Shown: positions 18,579-26,900 of the stretch, one piece after another
Layout of the letters: every line of letters begins with the position of its first letter
Numbering within the stretch: position 1 is the stretch's first letter
From: Marinobacter goseongensis
GTDB taxonomy: Bacteria > Pseudomonadota > Gammaproteobacteria > Pseudomonadales > Oleiphilaceae
NCBI RefSeq assembly: GCF_023156235.1
Contig: NZ_JAKZAI010000018.1
Location: forward strand, 1 to 50,143
DNA: 50,143 nucleotides
Direction: 5' to 3'
Translations under genes and position numbers: made by a program
The notes under the pieces: generated by a model
Told to the model about the DNA's origin: nothing
The model's input: only the letters and a program-made list of their open reading frames with translations
Databases searched by the model: none

Positions 18579-18765
18579 CGACGGTGCTCCTCGAGCCCTC
18601 TTGGAGCACGGATACGTTCTCCGGCCTGGTACCCATCACAACAGAGGCGGTTCAGTTGGCGTGCTGTGTCCAACTTCGACATGTCCATTTTGTTCTCTAT
18701 CGAGCTGAAAAACTCGACACGTTCGGTTATGCTCTGACCACACATCACCAATGTTGATAACGGTC

Positions 18766-18936
18766 ATGAACGCTTCTAACGCCAAACACGCTGAGCCTGG
18801 ATTCTTCGATCGCCGCGCGGCGAAAAAAGACGCCGATCGTATGGCCGAATATCGGGATCCTGAGTACGCCAAAGGCATGGACCAGCTTTTTGGGGGTGCA
18901 GTCAAGCCGCCGGAGCGCGGCCGATTGCGTTTTTGA
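18766..18936 (+). CDS. Small basic hypothetical protein
   Basis: A 56-residue ORF with a charged, helical middle (RRAAKKDADRMAEYRDPEYAKGMDQLF). It has no strong ribosome site and no recognised family. The protein-like composition makes it more than a chance ORF. An ATG at 18751 is in frame. The preceding stretch 18579-18765 holds only a GTGCTCC/GGAGCAC hairpin. Confidence 0.42.
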   Translation: MNASNAKHAEPGFFDRRAAKKDADRMAEYRDPEYAKGMDQLFGGAVKPPERGRLRF

Positions 18937-19046
18937 AGGGCGTCCTGCTCTACCGGATTTATCGACCAATCCCTTTATTGATCCGTAGCAGGCACCATTC
19001 GCGGCATTCCTCACCTAAGGAACGCGCACAGAGGAACGTTGGATAC

Positions 19047-19145
19047 CTATTTCCTGTGTTTCAAGCAGTGGGCAAGATACATGACGCCAACCAGGGCGAC
19101 GGGCGTCAGACCCAGGATAAGCGCGGTGTCCCGAGACAATTCCAT
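19047..19145 (-). CDS. Putative 32-residue single-pass membrane protein
   Basis: A tiny ORF: a polar start, then one hydrophobic helix (TALILGLTPVALVGVMYLAH), then a short basic tail (CLKHRK). AAGGGG lies upstream of the ATG at a slightly long distance, with TATAAT-like sequence nearby. The membrane helix followed by positive charges is typical of real small membrane proteins, including type I toxins, but nothing else supports that role. Confidence 0.38.
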   Translation of the reverse strand: MELSRDTALILGLTPVALVGVMYLAHCLKHRK

Positions 19146-19208
19146 CTATAATGCCCCTTACAAACATCACGAAGACAAAACCGGGTGTTTCAGCTGCGGC
19201 GCAAACCC

Positions 19209-19237
19209 GTGCAAGAGGTTTGCAGCAACCCTTGCAC
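19209..19237. terminator. Hairpin beside small gene
   Basis: GTGCAAG...CTTGCAC forms a 7-bp stem with an inner GGTT/AACC pairing. It lies directly after the end of the minus-strand gene at 19239 and could end its transcription. There is no long T-run. Confidence 0.4.
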
Positions 19238-19238
19238 G

Positions 19239-19427
19239 CTAGTTCACATCCAGTTTAACCATCCGACCGTCATTTTGAGCCACATAGACATCACCACTGA
19301 TGGCATACGGCAATGACATCCCGCGTTCTTGTGCGTTCACCTGGTCGTAATAGGTCCGAAGGTTCTCATCGTGATTTTTGCCGGCATTGCGGCGCATGTC
19401 ACGAAGCTTATCTGCGGTTGTAGCCAT
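19239..19427 (-). CDS. Small hypothetical protein
   Basis: A 62-residue soluble protein with a charged N-terminal helix (TADKLRDMRRNAGKNHDENLRTYYDQ) and a short C-terminal strand region (DVYVAQNDGRMVKLDVN). GAGGAAAAG before the ATG at 19427 sets the start. No family recognised. Confidence 0.5.
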   Translation of the reverse strand: MATTADKLRDMRRNAGKNHDENLRTYYDQVNAQERGMSLPYAISGDVYVAQNDGRMVKLDVN

Positions 19428-19716
19428 CTTTTCCTCTTTCGCTGACAAGGGTTTTGAAACGCTCCGGCTGAGTCTCGGGCGATACACACGAAGACCCGCG
19501 GCGTTTCCTCAGTTACCTTGTCTTTTTTGATGTCGTACTCCTCCACTACAGCCTATTCATATCTCCGTTTATTGACCAGTTAAACGTTCGCCTACCATGT
19601 TGGATTGGGCAATGTGCACAGGTGCAGCCCATCGCCTGCCGGCCCAATCAACTATCGCCCCCATGCGCCACCGAAAGATCGTCTTCAGCCACGCTGGCGG
19701 CATTCGCAAAGCTGAC

Positions 19717-19785
19717 CAAAATACGCGACAAGCCCCGTACTAAAAGTGCGGGGAAGGATAGCGCTGGGAAGCGCTATCTGGAGGA
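19717..19785 (+). mobile_element. Solitary left end of an IS200/IS605-type element
   Basis: From 19717 the sequence CAAAATACGCGACAAGCCCC, a GTACT/AGTGC-capped hairpin and GGGGAAGGATAGCGCTGGG almost match the left end of the intact element at 45357-46940 (read there on the minus strand). It is preceded by CTGAC, close to the TTGAC that precedes the other two left ends. No transposase or right end follows, so it is a remnant after deletion, or a carried-over end. Confidence 0.7.
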
Positions 19786-19936
19786 ACAGTTGGGCGTAAG
19801 CTCGGTGAAGACTCACACCATACAGAATGCGCTCAATCGGTTGAGAGGATGGTGTTTATCAGCGGTTTCACCGGGGTGTTACGAGTTTGAAGATGCAAGA
19901 TTTCGTGATTGGATCGCTGAACATTGCAGGCCTTAA
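19786..19936 (+). pseudogene. Fragment, possibly the C-terminus of an ATPase
   Basis: About 50 residues after the IS end read like a winged-helix domain from the C-terminus of prokaryotic AAA ATPases: an alternation of helix (TIQNALNRLRGWCL) and a final YEFEDARFRDWI. The frame only stays open upstream by running through the IS end, so the gene's original beginning is gone. The assignment rests on a short pattern. Confidence 0.3.
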
Positions 19937-20493
19937 CTGGCCAGCCAACCAGGGCGGGTTTCGGTCTCGTTCGCATCGATCGGCCGGTGGCCGGCACGCC
20001 ACGCTAACTGATGGATATCGATGATGGATTGCGCAACTTTCGCGCTATCGATGGCATCGAGTCGCACTGTAGCCGTTACGGTTTTTGGCCCATCCATCTC
20101 AGATCCAAGCGGAACGAGCTTGAGAGTGAGATATGCATCCCGGTAACCAGGAGCCTCCCCATACGTTATGAACTTTGCCTCAAGCTCTACGGGTTCGCCG
20201 TCTTCTGCGAAATCAACAAATCTCTGGTCAGCCTCTTGTTTCTTGACTTGGCGCCGGGTCTGCTCCACATCGTCCAGCTGAGCCGCGACTCGCTTCGATG
20301 CTTCGGGTATCAGCGCAGACCAGTCCGGACCTATCCGGTCCAACGCTTCGGGGATTGTCATTCCGCGATCAGCCAGAACGGCATGGTCATTGAGGATCAA
20401 CGCCGCAGCGAGCGCTTCCCCGGTAGAGAGTGTTCCATAACCTTTTCGAGCCGCAGCCAAAGCGCTCGAAACCATTTGGGTTAGATTATCCAT
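19933..20493 (-). CDS. Hypothetical protein
   Basis: A 186-residue protein. The first 75 residues are helical (GTLSTGEALAAALILNDHAVLADRGMTIPEALDRIG), residues 75-100 form a charged segment, and the rest is beta-rich. I do not recognise a family. AAGGAGTGAC before the ATG gives a firm start. It stands alone on this strand between an IS remnant and a toxin-antitoxin pair. Confidence 0.6.
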   Translation of the reverse strand: MDNLTQMVSSALAAARKGYGTLSTGEALAAALILNDHAVLADRGMTIPEALDRIGPDWSALIPEASKRVAAQLDDVEQTRRQVKKQEADQRFVDFAEDGEPVELEAKFITYGEAPGYRDAYLTLKLVPLGSEMDGPKTVTATVRLDAIDSAKVAQSIIDIHQLAWRAGHRPIDANETETRPGWLAS

Positions 20494-20555
20494 GTCACTC
20501 CTTTATCGACGTAAGACGCGATAGTGTGGCTACGCCTCGAATTCCTACATAGCCC

Positions 20556-20993
20556 CTACTTAGGCTCTTTAGTCCCATCAATCTTCAGTGCCGCTTTATC
20601 AAAGGTGTACAGTGGGTACACTGACAACGTTTTACTGATCCCGTATCTCTGGGATTTATTCAGAATCAGTGCATCGGAAAAATCGGCTCGTTTGGTTTTT
20701 CCATTCACCTTTATGGGCTTGGCATTAACAAAATCATCTAGGGCGCACCAGACTGCATGGCCATCTTCCCACACGACATTCGGCTCTTCGGTTAGGCTGT
20801 GCACCACTTCCGCCAGTGCCTCCCTGGAGAGCGCATACCGCTTACCTCGAAGCGTCCAGATAGTCTCCACTAACACCACATCGGTGATTAGGATTTTCTC
20901 TGACCCCAGGAACAGGCTGCTTGCCTGTGCCGACTGCTTCGCCTCATCTTGCAGCAGATAGCGGAGTACCACATTTGTATCAACGGCAATCAT
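20556..20993 (-). CDS. PIN-domain toxin (VapC-like)
   Basis: A 145-residue PIN-domain ribonuclease, the toxin of a type II pair; such proteins usually cut tRNA or rRNA. The first acidic residue is in MIAVDTNVVLRYLL, the second in VLVETIW, and the third in KRADFSDALI, all at the expected places. Its ATG shares one base with the stop of the AbrB-like gene upstream, so the pair is coupled. Confidence 0.82.
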   Translation of the reverse strand: MIAVDTNVVLRYLLQDEAKQSAQASSLFLGSEKILITDVVLVETIWTLRGKRYALSREALAEVVHSLTEEPNVVWEDGHAVWCALDDFVNAKPIKVNGKTKRADFSDALILNKSQRYGISKTLSVYPLYTFDKAALKIDGTKEPK

Positions 20994-21211
20994 CAGCTAA
21001 CAGCACTCTCAAGAGATTCTTCATCGCTCACCTGGTCATTGACTGGAATCCCTTTAAGCAGTCCACTGGCAGCTCCTTTGTGCTTAATAACTATAGAAAT
21101 AACACCCTTTCGACTGACAAAGCTCTCGTACTCATCGCCAGGCTGAATGCCTGCAATGGAGCACTGTTCAGCAGGAAGAGTCACCTGTCTTTTTTGGCTG
21201 ACAACTGGCAT
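20993..21211 (-). CDS. AbrB/SpoVT-type antitoxin
   Basis: A 72-residue antitoxin with an N-terminal swapped-hairpin AbrB fold (VVSQKRQVTLPAEQCSIAGIQPGDEYE), which binds DNA and the toxin. It precedes the PIN toxin and overlaps it by one base. A perfect 9-bp inverted repeat 40 bases upstream of the start may be its operator. Confidence 0.78.
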   Translation of the reverse strand: MPVVSQKRQVTLPAEQCSIAGIQPGDEYESFVSRKGVISIVIKHKGAASGLLKGIPVNDQVSDEESLESAVS

Positions 21212-21252
21212 ACGAGACCTCTTTACTCTGGAATATAGGTAAATCTTATCGC

Positions 21253-21280
21253 CGCTTTACTACGAACGCAAAGTAAAGCG
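21253..21280. promoter_or_regulatory. Inverted repeat upstream of AbrB-PIN pair
   Basis: CGCTTTACT (21253-21261) and its complement AGTAAAGCG (21272-21280) form a perfect 9-bp dyad. Placed before the antitoxin gene, it may be the autoregulatory operator; it could also be a terminator for DNA on the other side. Confidence 0.45.
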
Positions 21281-21634
21281 TGTGGGGCTAGCGGCCCGGC
21301 AAACTGCAAGCAGGGGGCATTTCCATCATTTGAAGCCGCCCATATCCGTCAGAATTTTCTGGAACTGGGCCTCGTGCTGATCGTGGGGCAGTCTTTTTCC
21401 GCACAACGGACAATACCTGTGGAGGCTCATGTGGCCGGGATGTCTGATCTCATACCGGTGAGTGTGCGCGTTGAAAAACTGGACACGCTCGATGTAATCG
21501 ACGATGGCCGGGTCATCCATTGATGTAAAAGAGACTTGACCAAAACCCGCGACAAGCCTCGGCACTTCAGGCCGGGGAAGGATAGCGTGGCCACTGAAAG
21601 TGGCCTATAATACTGTATATTTGAACAGTAATGG

Positions 21635-22872
21635 ATGAGCTGGATGAAACGCCTGCAAGCCTTCAAATACGAACTCCGGCCTGATGGTCAGCAACAGCGC
21701 CTTATGCGCCGTTTCGCTGGCTCCTGTCGGTTCGTGTTCAACAAGGCGCTGGCGTTGCAAAAGGCTCGCTACGAGCAAGGCGAGAAGAAGCTCAATTTCG
21801 CAGGACTCTGCAAGCAGATCACCGAGTGGCGAAACACTCCGGAAACCGTCTGGCTCGCGGAGGCTCCGGTTCACCCACTGCAACAAACACTGAAAGATTT
21901 GGAGCGGGCCTACACCAATTTCTTCGCCAAACGGGCTGAATTCCCCCGCTTCAAGAAAAAGGGGCGATCGGACAGCTTTCGCTACCCAGACCCCAAACAG
22001 ATAAAGCTCGACCAGGCGAACAACCGTCTGTTCCTGCCCAAACTGGGCTGGGTGCGATACCGCAACAGCCGCGAGGTTCTGGGTACGGTGAAAAACGTAA
22101 CAGTGAGCCAGTCGGGTGGCAAGTGGTACGTCAGCATCCAGACCGAGCGGGAGGTGGAAGCGCCGATCCCCAAGGGAGATGCCATCGGCATCGACCTGGG
22201 CGTCGCCCGCTTCGCCGCCTTTGATCGCCCCTTGCCCGCGTTTGAGGGCGAAGACCACCTCAAACCCCTCAACAGCTTCAAGAAGTACCGAGATCGGTTG
22301 CACAAAGCGCAACGGGCGCTCAGTCGTAAAACCAAATTCAGCAACAACTGGAAGAAAGCGAAGGCCAGAATCCAACGGATTCACGCCCAGATCGGCAACG
22401 CCCGTCGAGACTACCTGCACAAAGCCACGACGACCATCAGCCAAAACCACGCGATGGTTACATATAGCACATGAAAGTGCGGAATATGTCGAAGTCAGCG
22501 GCCGGCACACTCGATCAACCCGGGCGCAACGTCCGGGCCAAATCCGGTCTGAACCGGAACATTCTGGATCAGGGTTGGTTCGAGTTCCGGCGCCAACTGG
22601 ACTACAAGCTCCAATGGAGCGGGGGTTGGTTGGTGGCGGTACCGCCACGCAACACCAGTCGCACCTGCCCGGCCTGCGGCCATGTGTCGGCGGACAACCG
22701 CCGAACACAGTCACAGTTCCACTGCGTGGAATGTGGCTTTGAGGAAAACGCCGACACCGTTGGCGCGATCAATGTTTTAAGGGCGGGACACGCCCGGATA
22801 GCCTGTGAAGTGAGTGATGCAATAAAGTCGCCAGCAGCAGGAACCCACCGAAGCGACTCAGTAGCGGCTTAA
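21635..22872 (+). pseudogene. tnpB: Frameshifted TnpB RNA-guided nuclease
   Basis: TnpB is the RuvC-type, RNA-guided nuclease of IS605 elements. The first frame (21635-22474) holds the helix-turn-helix-like N-terminus, FPRFKKKGRSDSFRYP and RuvC-I Asp187 in GIDLGV. It ends at a TGA; the next frame (from 22471) continues with KVRNMSKSAAG, the zinc ribbon (CPACG...CVECG) and RuvC-III Asp in ENADTVGAINVL. The break falls on the strand that normally carries RuvC-II Glu (IEDLKV), and that Glu is not encoded. A one-base loss with local changes explains it. The product should be inactive. Confidence 0.85.
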
Positions 22873-22897
22873 TGCCGCCGCTGAGCGCCGTAGGAAT

Positions 22898-22927
22898 CCT
22901 CGGCATTCATGCCGGGGAGGATGTCAA
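22898..22927 (+). ncRNA. Right-end hairpin, putative 3' end of omega RNA
   Basis: The stem around CCTCGGC / GCCGGGG followed by AGGATGTCAA is the usual right end of these elements. In TnpB systems the omega RNA scaffold ends here and the next bases (from 22928) act as guide. That guide would match the DNA that flanked TTGAC before insertion. Since this tnpB is broken the RNA may have no partner, unless another TnpB recognises it. Confidence 0.5.
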
Positions 22928-23157
22928 CGGTAACTCCGATCTCATGATCGCAGTTGGCGTCGATTTGTTCGTGCATGGTGACCTCCTGCGCCCGAATTGC
23001 CATGTTTCCGTTATTAATTACCTGCTGGGGCTTCGATCGCTCTATGAGGCTTTAGTCTTCGTCGAAAGCGCACATCCAACGAAATCACCAGACAGGGCCG
23101 AAAACCGCCTTGCTGTTCGCGTCCTACGGTCGGGCATACGCCCGAAGATACCTGTCT

Positions 23158-23568
23158 TCACACCCAGTCTTCGTAAACGAGATCAGGAACACGAGAAAAC
23201 TCACGAACATTATTCGTTACTAGGGTGCAACCCGTTGCGATTGCATGTCCCGCGATGGCCGTATCGTTAGGGCCAATGGGGGTGCCAGCTTTGCGAAGCT
23301 GGCTCATCGCATTGACTGTCGCGTCTACCGCCTTCTGATCCCATGATAGAACAGCGTCAACTCGCTCTACGAATTCATCAACCAAAACCTTGTGCTTGGC
23401 CGAAGCTTTTTTGCCGATTTGACCATAGCGCATTTCTGCATACGTAATGGCTGAAATGACAATTTGGTTACCCTGCTCAACCTCAATGGTCAATCGTTGT
23501 AACACTGACGCTGGACGCACTCGCATGATGTATGAGCAGATACAGGTATCGAGCATGTACGTAGTCAC
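23158..23568 (-). CDS. vapC: VapC ribonuclease toxin
   Basis: PIN-domain toxin of 136 residues. Conserved acids: Asp7 in YMLDTCICSYIM, Glu in ITYAEMRYG, and Asp in GPNDTAIAGHAIA; the C-terminal LVTNNVREFSRVPDL is typical of VapC enzymes that cut initiator tRNA or similar. It starts with a GTG that overlaps the vapB stop by four bases (GTGA), giving translational coupling. Confidence 0.93.
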   Translation of the reverse strand: MTTYMLDTCICSYIMRVRPASVLQRLTIEVEQGNQIVISAITYAEMRYGQIGKKASAKHKVLVDEFVERVDAVLSWDQKAVDATVNAMSQLRKAGTPIGPNDTAIAGHAIATGCTLVTNNVREFSRVPDLVYEDWV

Positions 23569-23795
23569 AGATGAAACCTGCTTTCATCACTCGCGACCAC
23601 AGGGCGCTCATCAAGGAACTCGGGGTCCGCTTTCGGGAGATTAGCAAAAGAAGCCCAAGATGCCCTAACAGGGCGAAGAGTGATTACGTCCCCGTCTCGC
23701 GAAATTTCAAGCTCTCCAACGCCGGAATAGGCCATGTCAGCAGGTAATCGCACGGCCTGATTTTTGCCGTTTTTGAAAATAGAAACAATCCGCAT
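23565..23795 (-). CDS. vapB: VapB antitoxin
   Basis: A 76-residue antitoxin: AbrB-type DNA-binding hairpin (MRIVSIFKNGKNQAVRLPAD) and a C-terminal toxin-binding tail ending ERPVVASDESRFHL. I start at 23795, preceded by GGAGACAAAAAG; the in-frame ATG at 23840 lies in the promoter. The gene directly precedes vapC. Confidence 0.92.
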   Translation of the reverse strand: MRIVSIFKNGKNQAVRLPADMAYSGVGELEISRDGDVITLRPVRASWASFANLPKADPEFLDERPVVASDESRFHL

Positions 23796-23827
23796 CTTTT
23801 TGTCTCCATTATGTGGATAACAGAGGC

Positions 23828-23865
23828 AATATAGCACCAAGGCGGGCGCATATGCAAGGCATATG
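23828..23865 (-). promoter_or_regulatory. vapBC promoter and operator
   Basis: On the minus strand TTGCAT (23852-23857) and TATATT (23828-23833) with an 18-base spacer form a promoter. Over the -35 box lies a perfect 17-bp dyad, CATATGC-AAG-GCATATG (23849-23865), the expected kind of VapBC operator. Confidence 0.68.
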
Positions 23866-23918
23866 TCTATGGAGAACTAAGGCGGATTCCAATTATTGTT
23901 TAGTTGGCCATCTGCACA

Positions 23919-25391
23919 TCAAAACGGTGACGGACCAGGGCTATCGTCGTTTTCCTCTGCTTCGTCCAGATGGTCGTCTATATTCGTTTCTGGATCATGG
24001 GTCTCAAAAAGGTGATCTTGGCGTTCAGGTTGACAACGTCCTCCCGCCACGGACTCGCCGTCCTTCTGGTCGCCACCGCGCCCCTTTGCGGTTCTGGAAG
24101 TAGAGTGAGTTTCGGTCTGCCACGGTTTCGATACCTCAATTCTGAAGTCAGGCGAAAGTGTGCCCCAGTGCTCCCGCAGCAATGATTTTTGACGTTCGTT
24201 CAGGGGGAGGTCACGGATTTGCTTAGGCCAAACATCCCGAGCTTTTTCCATCGCTACTTTGAGGTGCGGCTTTACTGCGCTCCAGCTGATATCAGCTTTC
24301 TTTGCCCAGCGCTCAAAGGATGCCATTGAAAGGTGCTTCCAAACCTTCGTTTTATCCATATTAAGGGCGTTTCCGTCCTCATGAACGTAAGGCTTGGTGA
24401 ATACAATGTCGTAGGCTGGTGCCAGTTCGGGGTGCTGCTGATCGGGATAGATCAGGCTCCAATTTTTAAGGTGGGCATCCCCGTTGCCAAGAAGGGTGTT
24501 TACCAAGAGGCGGCGCGCCATTTCCTGCGCGTCCCCAAGCCGATCCCGTGAAAACATCCCCAAGGCCCTGGCTACCGACTCGTAGCTCTGTCGGCTGTAC
24601 TTGTCGTGTGCATACTGGCCAAACACTTGGGCGAAATCCTCCGCATGGATTCGTCCGCCCGGGCTACGGTCAAAGCGCCGGATCGCATAGGCCCACTGTT
24701 CCTTCGGGAGCGCAATTGCGGGGAGGTTATCAAGGTCAGATAGCGGAACGAGCGCAGTCTCCGGTACCATGATCCCCATGGACCTTGCCAGCTCCATCAT
24801 AGAATACTCATTCGCGGGTACGTCCGTGTGAATGGTGGATGGTGTTTTGACAATCCAGTCACCGTTTCCGTCGCCGGCACCTATGTTGAATCGACCGTCT
24901 TTCTTCGACGAGGAAAATTTAACCTGTACCCCGGCCAGCGAAAACGTCTGTGCCAGGGCTTTTGCATCAATTTGAACAGGCTCCGCTGGCAGCCCGCCAG
25001 CCAAAGCCCAGCCCGGTATTTCTCCGGCTTTAATCGGGGTTGCAATAAGGGCACCAGGGAGATCCTGTCCCACCCATGCGAACAGTGGAAACTCATTGTC
25101 TGGGTGCGTCTTCAGAACTTTCGCCATGTGACTGCGCATCGCGCCTTCAGGCAATAGGTTGGAGAGTACCGGAGGAAGGCGTTGCGAGCAGGCAAGTGGC
25201 TTTTCAAAGTATCGGCTGCTCGCGAGCTGCGGCAACGTAAAAGTCGGCCGGTCCTCGGGCTGGGCAACAACGTAGGAAGGATCGAAAGTTAACATATTTC
25301 GCCCCCTCGTATAATGAGCCAGGATGCCGATCCTCCGGCCATGAAGGCTAAGACTGAGTGCGGCGACCGATTCTGCAGGTCCTAATGCCAT
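23919..25391 (-). CDS. hipA: HipA kinase toxin (first Hip system)
   Basis: Serine/threonine kinase toxin of 490 residues; E. coli HipA phosphorylates glutamyl-tRNA synthetase. Order: couple-hipA N-terminal domain with GRRIGILAHYTRGRNMLTFDP, then HipA N and C lobes. Visible kinase features are the ATP-loop segment SLAGVQVKFS, lysine in GDWIVKTPS, catalytic GNGDAHLKNWSLI and metal-binding LAPAYDIV. The last 60 or so residues form an unusual acidic, proline-rich tail (LDEAEENDDSPGPSPF) not seen in classic HipA. It shares one base with the end of hipB. Confidence 0.92.
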   Translation of the reverse strand: MALGPAESVAALSLSLHGRRIGILAHYTRGRNMLTFDPSYVVAQPEDRPTFTLPQLASSRYFEKPLACSQRLPPVLSNLLPEGAMRSHMAKVLKTHPDNEFPLFAWVGQDLPGALIATPIKAGEIPGWALAGGLPAEPVQIDAKALAQTFSLAGVQVKFSSSKKDGRFNIGAGDGNGDWIVKTPSTIHTDVPANEYSMMELARSMGIMVPETALVPLSDLDNLPAIALPKEQWAYAIRRFDRSPGGRIHAEDFAQVFGQYAHDKYSRQSYESVARALGMFSRDRLGDAQEMARRLLVNTLLGNGDAHLKNWSLIYPDQQHPELAPAYDIVFTKPYVHEDGNALNMDKTKVWKHLSMASFERWAKKADISWSAVKPHLKVAMEKARDVWPKQIRDLPLNERQKSLLREHWGTLSPDFRIEVSKPWQTETHSTSRTAKGRGGDQKDGESVAGGRCQPERQDHLFETHDPETNIDDHLDEAEENDDSPGPSPF

Positions 25392-25729
25392 TATGCCCCC
25401 CCATCTTCTTCATCAAAGATCGATTTCCAGATGCCTTGCGTCGGGTCATAATCGGCGGCGGTCGCCTCCATCTCTTTCCCTAACAGCGCCTTTTCTACCA
25501 GAGGTAGATCGTTTCTTGGCACAAGGACCATTTCAAGATCCAGAGTGTCCAGTACGCGGAGCAGCGTAGATACCATCAAGTCCGAACCGGCCTCAATTTT
25601 TTGGTAGTGCTGCTGCGTCATGCCTGCCTTCCGTCCTACGACCCCTTGGTTCGGACGGCCAACCGCGTGCCGACGTGACTTTATGTTAGGCCCAAGCCAT
25701 GAAAGGCCGGGCACACGAAAACAATTCAT
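25391..25729 (-). CDS. hipB: HipB-type antitoxin (first Hip system)
   Basis: A 112-residue helix-turn-helix antitoxin. The DNA-binding part reads GRKAGMTQQHYQKIEAGSDLMVSTLLRVLDTLDLEMVLVP, as in Xre/HipB proteins; the first turn is less conserved. The C-terminal 30 residues are acidic. AAGGTG before 25729 supports this start; earlier in-frame starts would add an unlikely Cys/Ile-rich lead. It is expected to repress the hipBA promoter and neutralise the kinase. Confidence 0.82.
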   Translation of the reverse strand: MNCFRVPGLSWLGPNIKSRRHAVGRPNQGVVGRKAGMTQQHYQKIEAGSDLMVSTLLRVLDTLDLEMVLVPRNDLPLVEKALLGKEMEATAADYDPTQGIWKSIFDEEDGGA

Positions 25730-25817
25730 CCTACACCTTTCAATATGTATTTGCATCACAATACACACCTCGATGCGTTCCGGCAACCCAGTTCTCGAAT
25801 TCCAATGCTAGTTTTGC

Positions 25818-26048
25818 TTACTCTTCTTCAGGCTCAAGAGCGCCGGTCAGGGAAAAAGTTATCGGTGGTTGCCGACCGCTCATCTGCTGATGTTCTAGCT
25901 GCCGGAGGATATCCATTGCCAGCTTGAAAGCTCGCTGAGGGTCTTCAATTTAAACCTGGATAAAGTCCTGCCAATGGGTCTTGCCATCGACAACTGTTTC
26001 GCCTTTCCCAACGATCAGGTTTTGGTAATTTTGACTCTGTGAACTCAT
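25818..26048 (-). pseudogene. Small gene with an in-frame stop
   Basis: An ATG at 26048 after GAGGGAAAGC opens a frame MSSQSQNYQNLIVGKGETVV that runs 32 codons to a TAA at 25950-25952. The same frame continues without a break for 43 more codons (IEDPQRAFKLAMDILRQLEH ... ALEPEEE) to a normal stop. Both halves are protein-like, so this is a roughly 76-residue gene with one nonsense codon, or the first half is the gene and the second a relic. Family unknown; it lies between the restriction operon and hipB. Confidence 0.55.
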
Positions 26049-26126
26049 GCTTTCCCTCGTTCTCACAAGTTGTTGACCAACCCACAACCGGGCGCAACCC
26101 CATCAGACAGACCTTCATGGGGATCT

Positions 26127-26900
26127 TCAGGTTTGCCCAAAGATCATCTCCGAAGACCCATCCAAGGTCTCCTTCACCGACCGCCAGTGCGGCATAAACC
26201 GGTCCAGTAGCCCATAAAAGCGCGAACTGTGGTTGTGCTCCACCAGATGACACAGCTCGTGCAGCAGCACGTAGTCGATGGCCCGCGTCGGTGCTTTGAT
26301 CAGGTGCGGGTTGAGTAATATGGTCCCTTCCGGTGAGCAACTCCCCCACTGGGTTTGCATCTCGACCAAACGCCAGGCTGGCGCCGTCGTTGTCCAGGGC
26401 AGACTCTCAACCATCAGATCAAGCCGGCGCTGGAATACCTCAACGGCACGATCCCGGTACCACTGGCGCACGGCTTTCTGTATCTGCTCCGGGTGTAGCT
26501 CTTTGCCTTGCACCCGTAGCTGGCCGCCGATCAGTTTGCAGGAGCTCTTGCGCTGCTCTGGGGCCTGGATGACCTTCAGAACATACCGCCGGCCCAGGTA
26601 CAGCATGCTCTCGCCGCTGACCCATTGTCGCGGTCGGACATCTCGGTGGCGCTCCGCGATATCGTCCAGATGTTTGAGGATCCACCGAGCCCGGCGCTGG
26701 ACCGCGGACTTGATGTCCGCCAGCCGGGCATCCTTCGGGGCGTCCACCTGCACCCTGCCATTGGGATGGACGTGCACCCTGATGGTTGCCTTCTTGTGTT
26801 CAGGCACATAGCAGAGGTGGTACCGGAACTCCCGGTCACCGTACTGGGCCAGGTACTCCAATGGTTGTTCGTCCTGGCAGGACTCGACCGAGGTCATCAA
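26127..26900 (-). CDS. YgjP/DUF45-type zinc metalloprotease-like hydrolase
   Basis: A 257-residue protein of the YgjP (DUF45, WLM-like) family. The zinc site is HELCHLVEH, a HEXXH with a third histidine following (HNHSSRFYGLLD); MQTQWGSCSPEGTILLN is the second family signature. Members often sit at the end of type I restriction operons; their role there is not established. Its ATG overlaps the hsdR stop by four bases, so it is translated from the same message. Confidence 0.87.
   Translation of the reverse strand: MMTSVESCQDEQPLEYLAQYGDREFRYHLCYVPEHKKATIRVHVHPNGRVQVDAPKDARLADIKSAVQRRARWILKHLDDIAERHRDVRPRQWVSGESMLYLGRRYVLKVIQAPEQRKSSCKLIGGQLRVQGKELHPEQIQKAVRQWYRDRAVEVFQRRLDLMVESLPWTTTAPAWRLVEMQTQWGSCSPEGTILLNPHLIKAPTRAIDYVLLHELCHLVEHNHSSRFYGLLDRFMPHWRSVKETLDGSSEMIFGQT

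Larger units (their letters stand above)
21541..22927 (+). mobile_element. IS200/IS605-type element carrying only tnpB
   Basis: A 1,387-bp element. The left side is preceded by TTGAC (21536-21540) and begins CAAAACCCGCGACAAGCCTC with a hairpin; the right side ends GGGGAGGATGTCAA after a second hairpin. These match the ends of the element at 45357-46940. There is no target duplication, as expected for single-strand Y1 transposition, and exact removal restores the interrupted gene. No tnpA is present, so it would need a helper. Confidence 0.82.
21326..22976 (-). pseudogene. Small gene split by IS insertion
   Basis: The 5' piece (22976-22928) begins after a perfect AGGAGGT and encodes MHEQIDANCDHEIGVT; the 3' piece is 21540-21326. 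Joining the two exactly at the IS borders gives one uninterrupted 87-residue frame ending FQKILTDMGGFK, with a CPLCGKRL knuckle and several histidines that could bind metal. The family is unknown. An in-frame ATG at 23003 is an alternative start. The coding sequence is interrupted by 1,387 bases of inserted DNA and cannot give a full product. Confidence 0.72.

Noticed and set aside
19622..19936. A 104-residue ORF as one gene
   Set aside because: Its middle runs straight through an IS left end, so only the C-terminal part can be old coding sequence.
21605..22714. A 369-residue minus-strand ORF
   Set aside because: It is the shadow of tnpB; the plus-strand frames carry all the TnpB motifs.
23496..23503. 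GTTGTAAC core of a Ter site inside vapC
   Set aside because: Only an 8-base match in a coding region; one or two are expected by chance.
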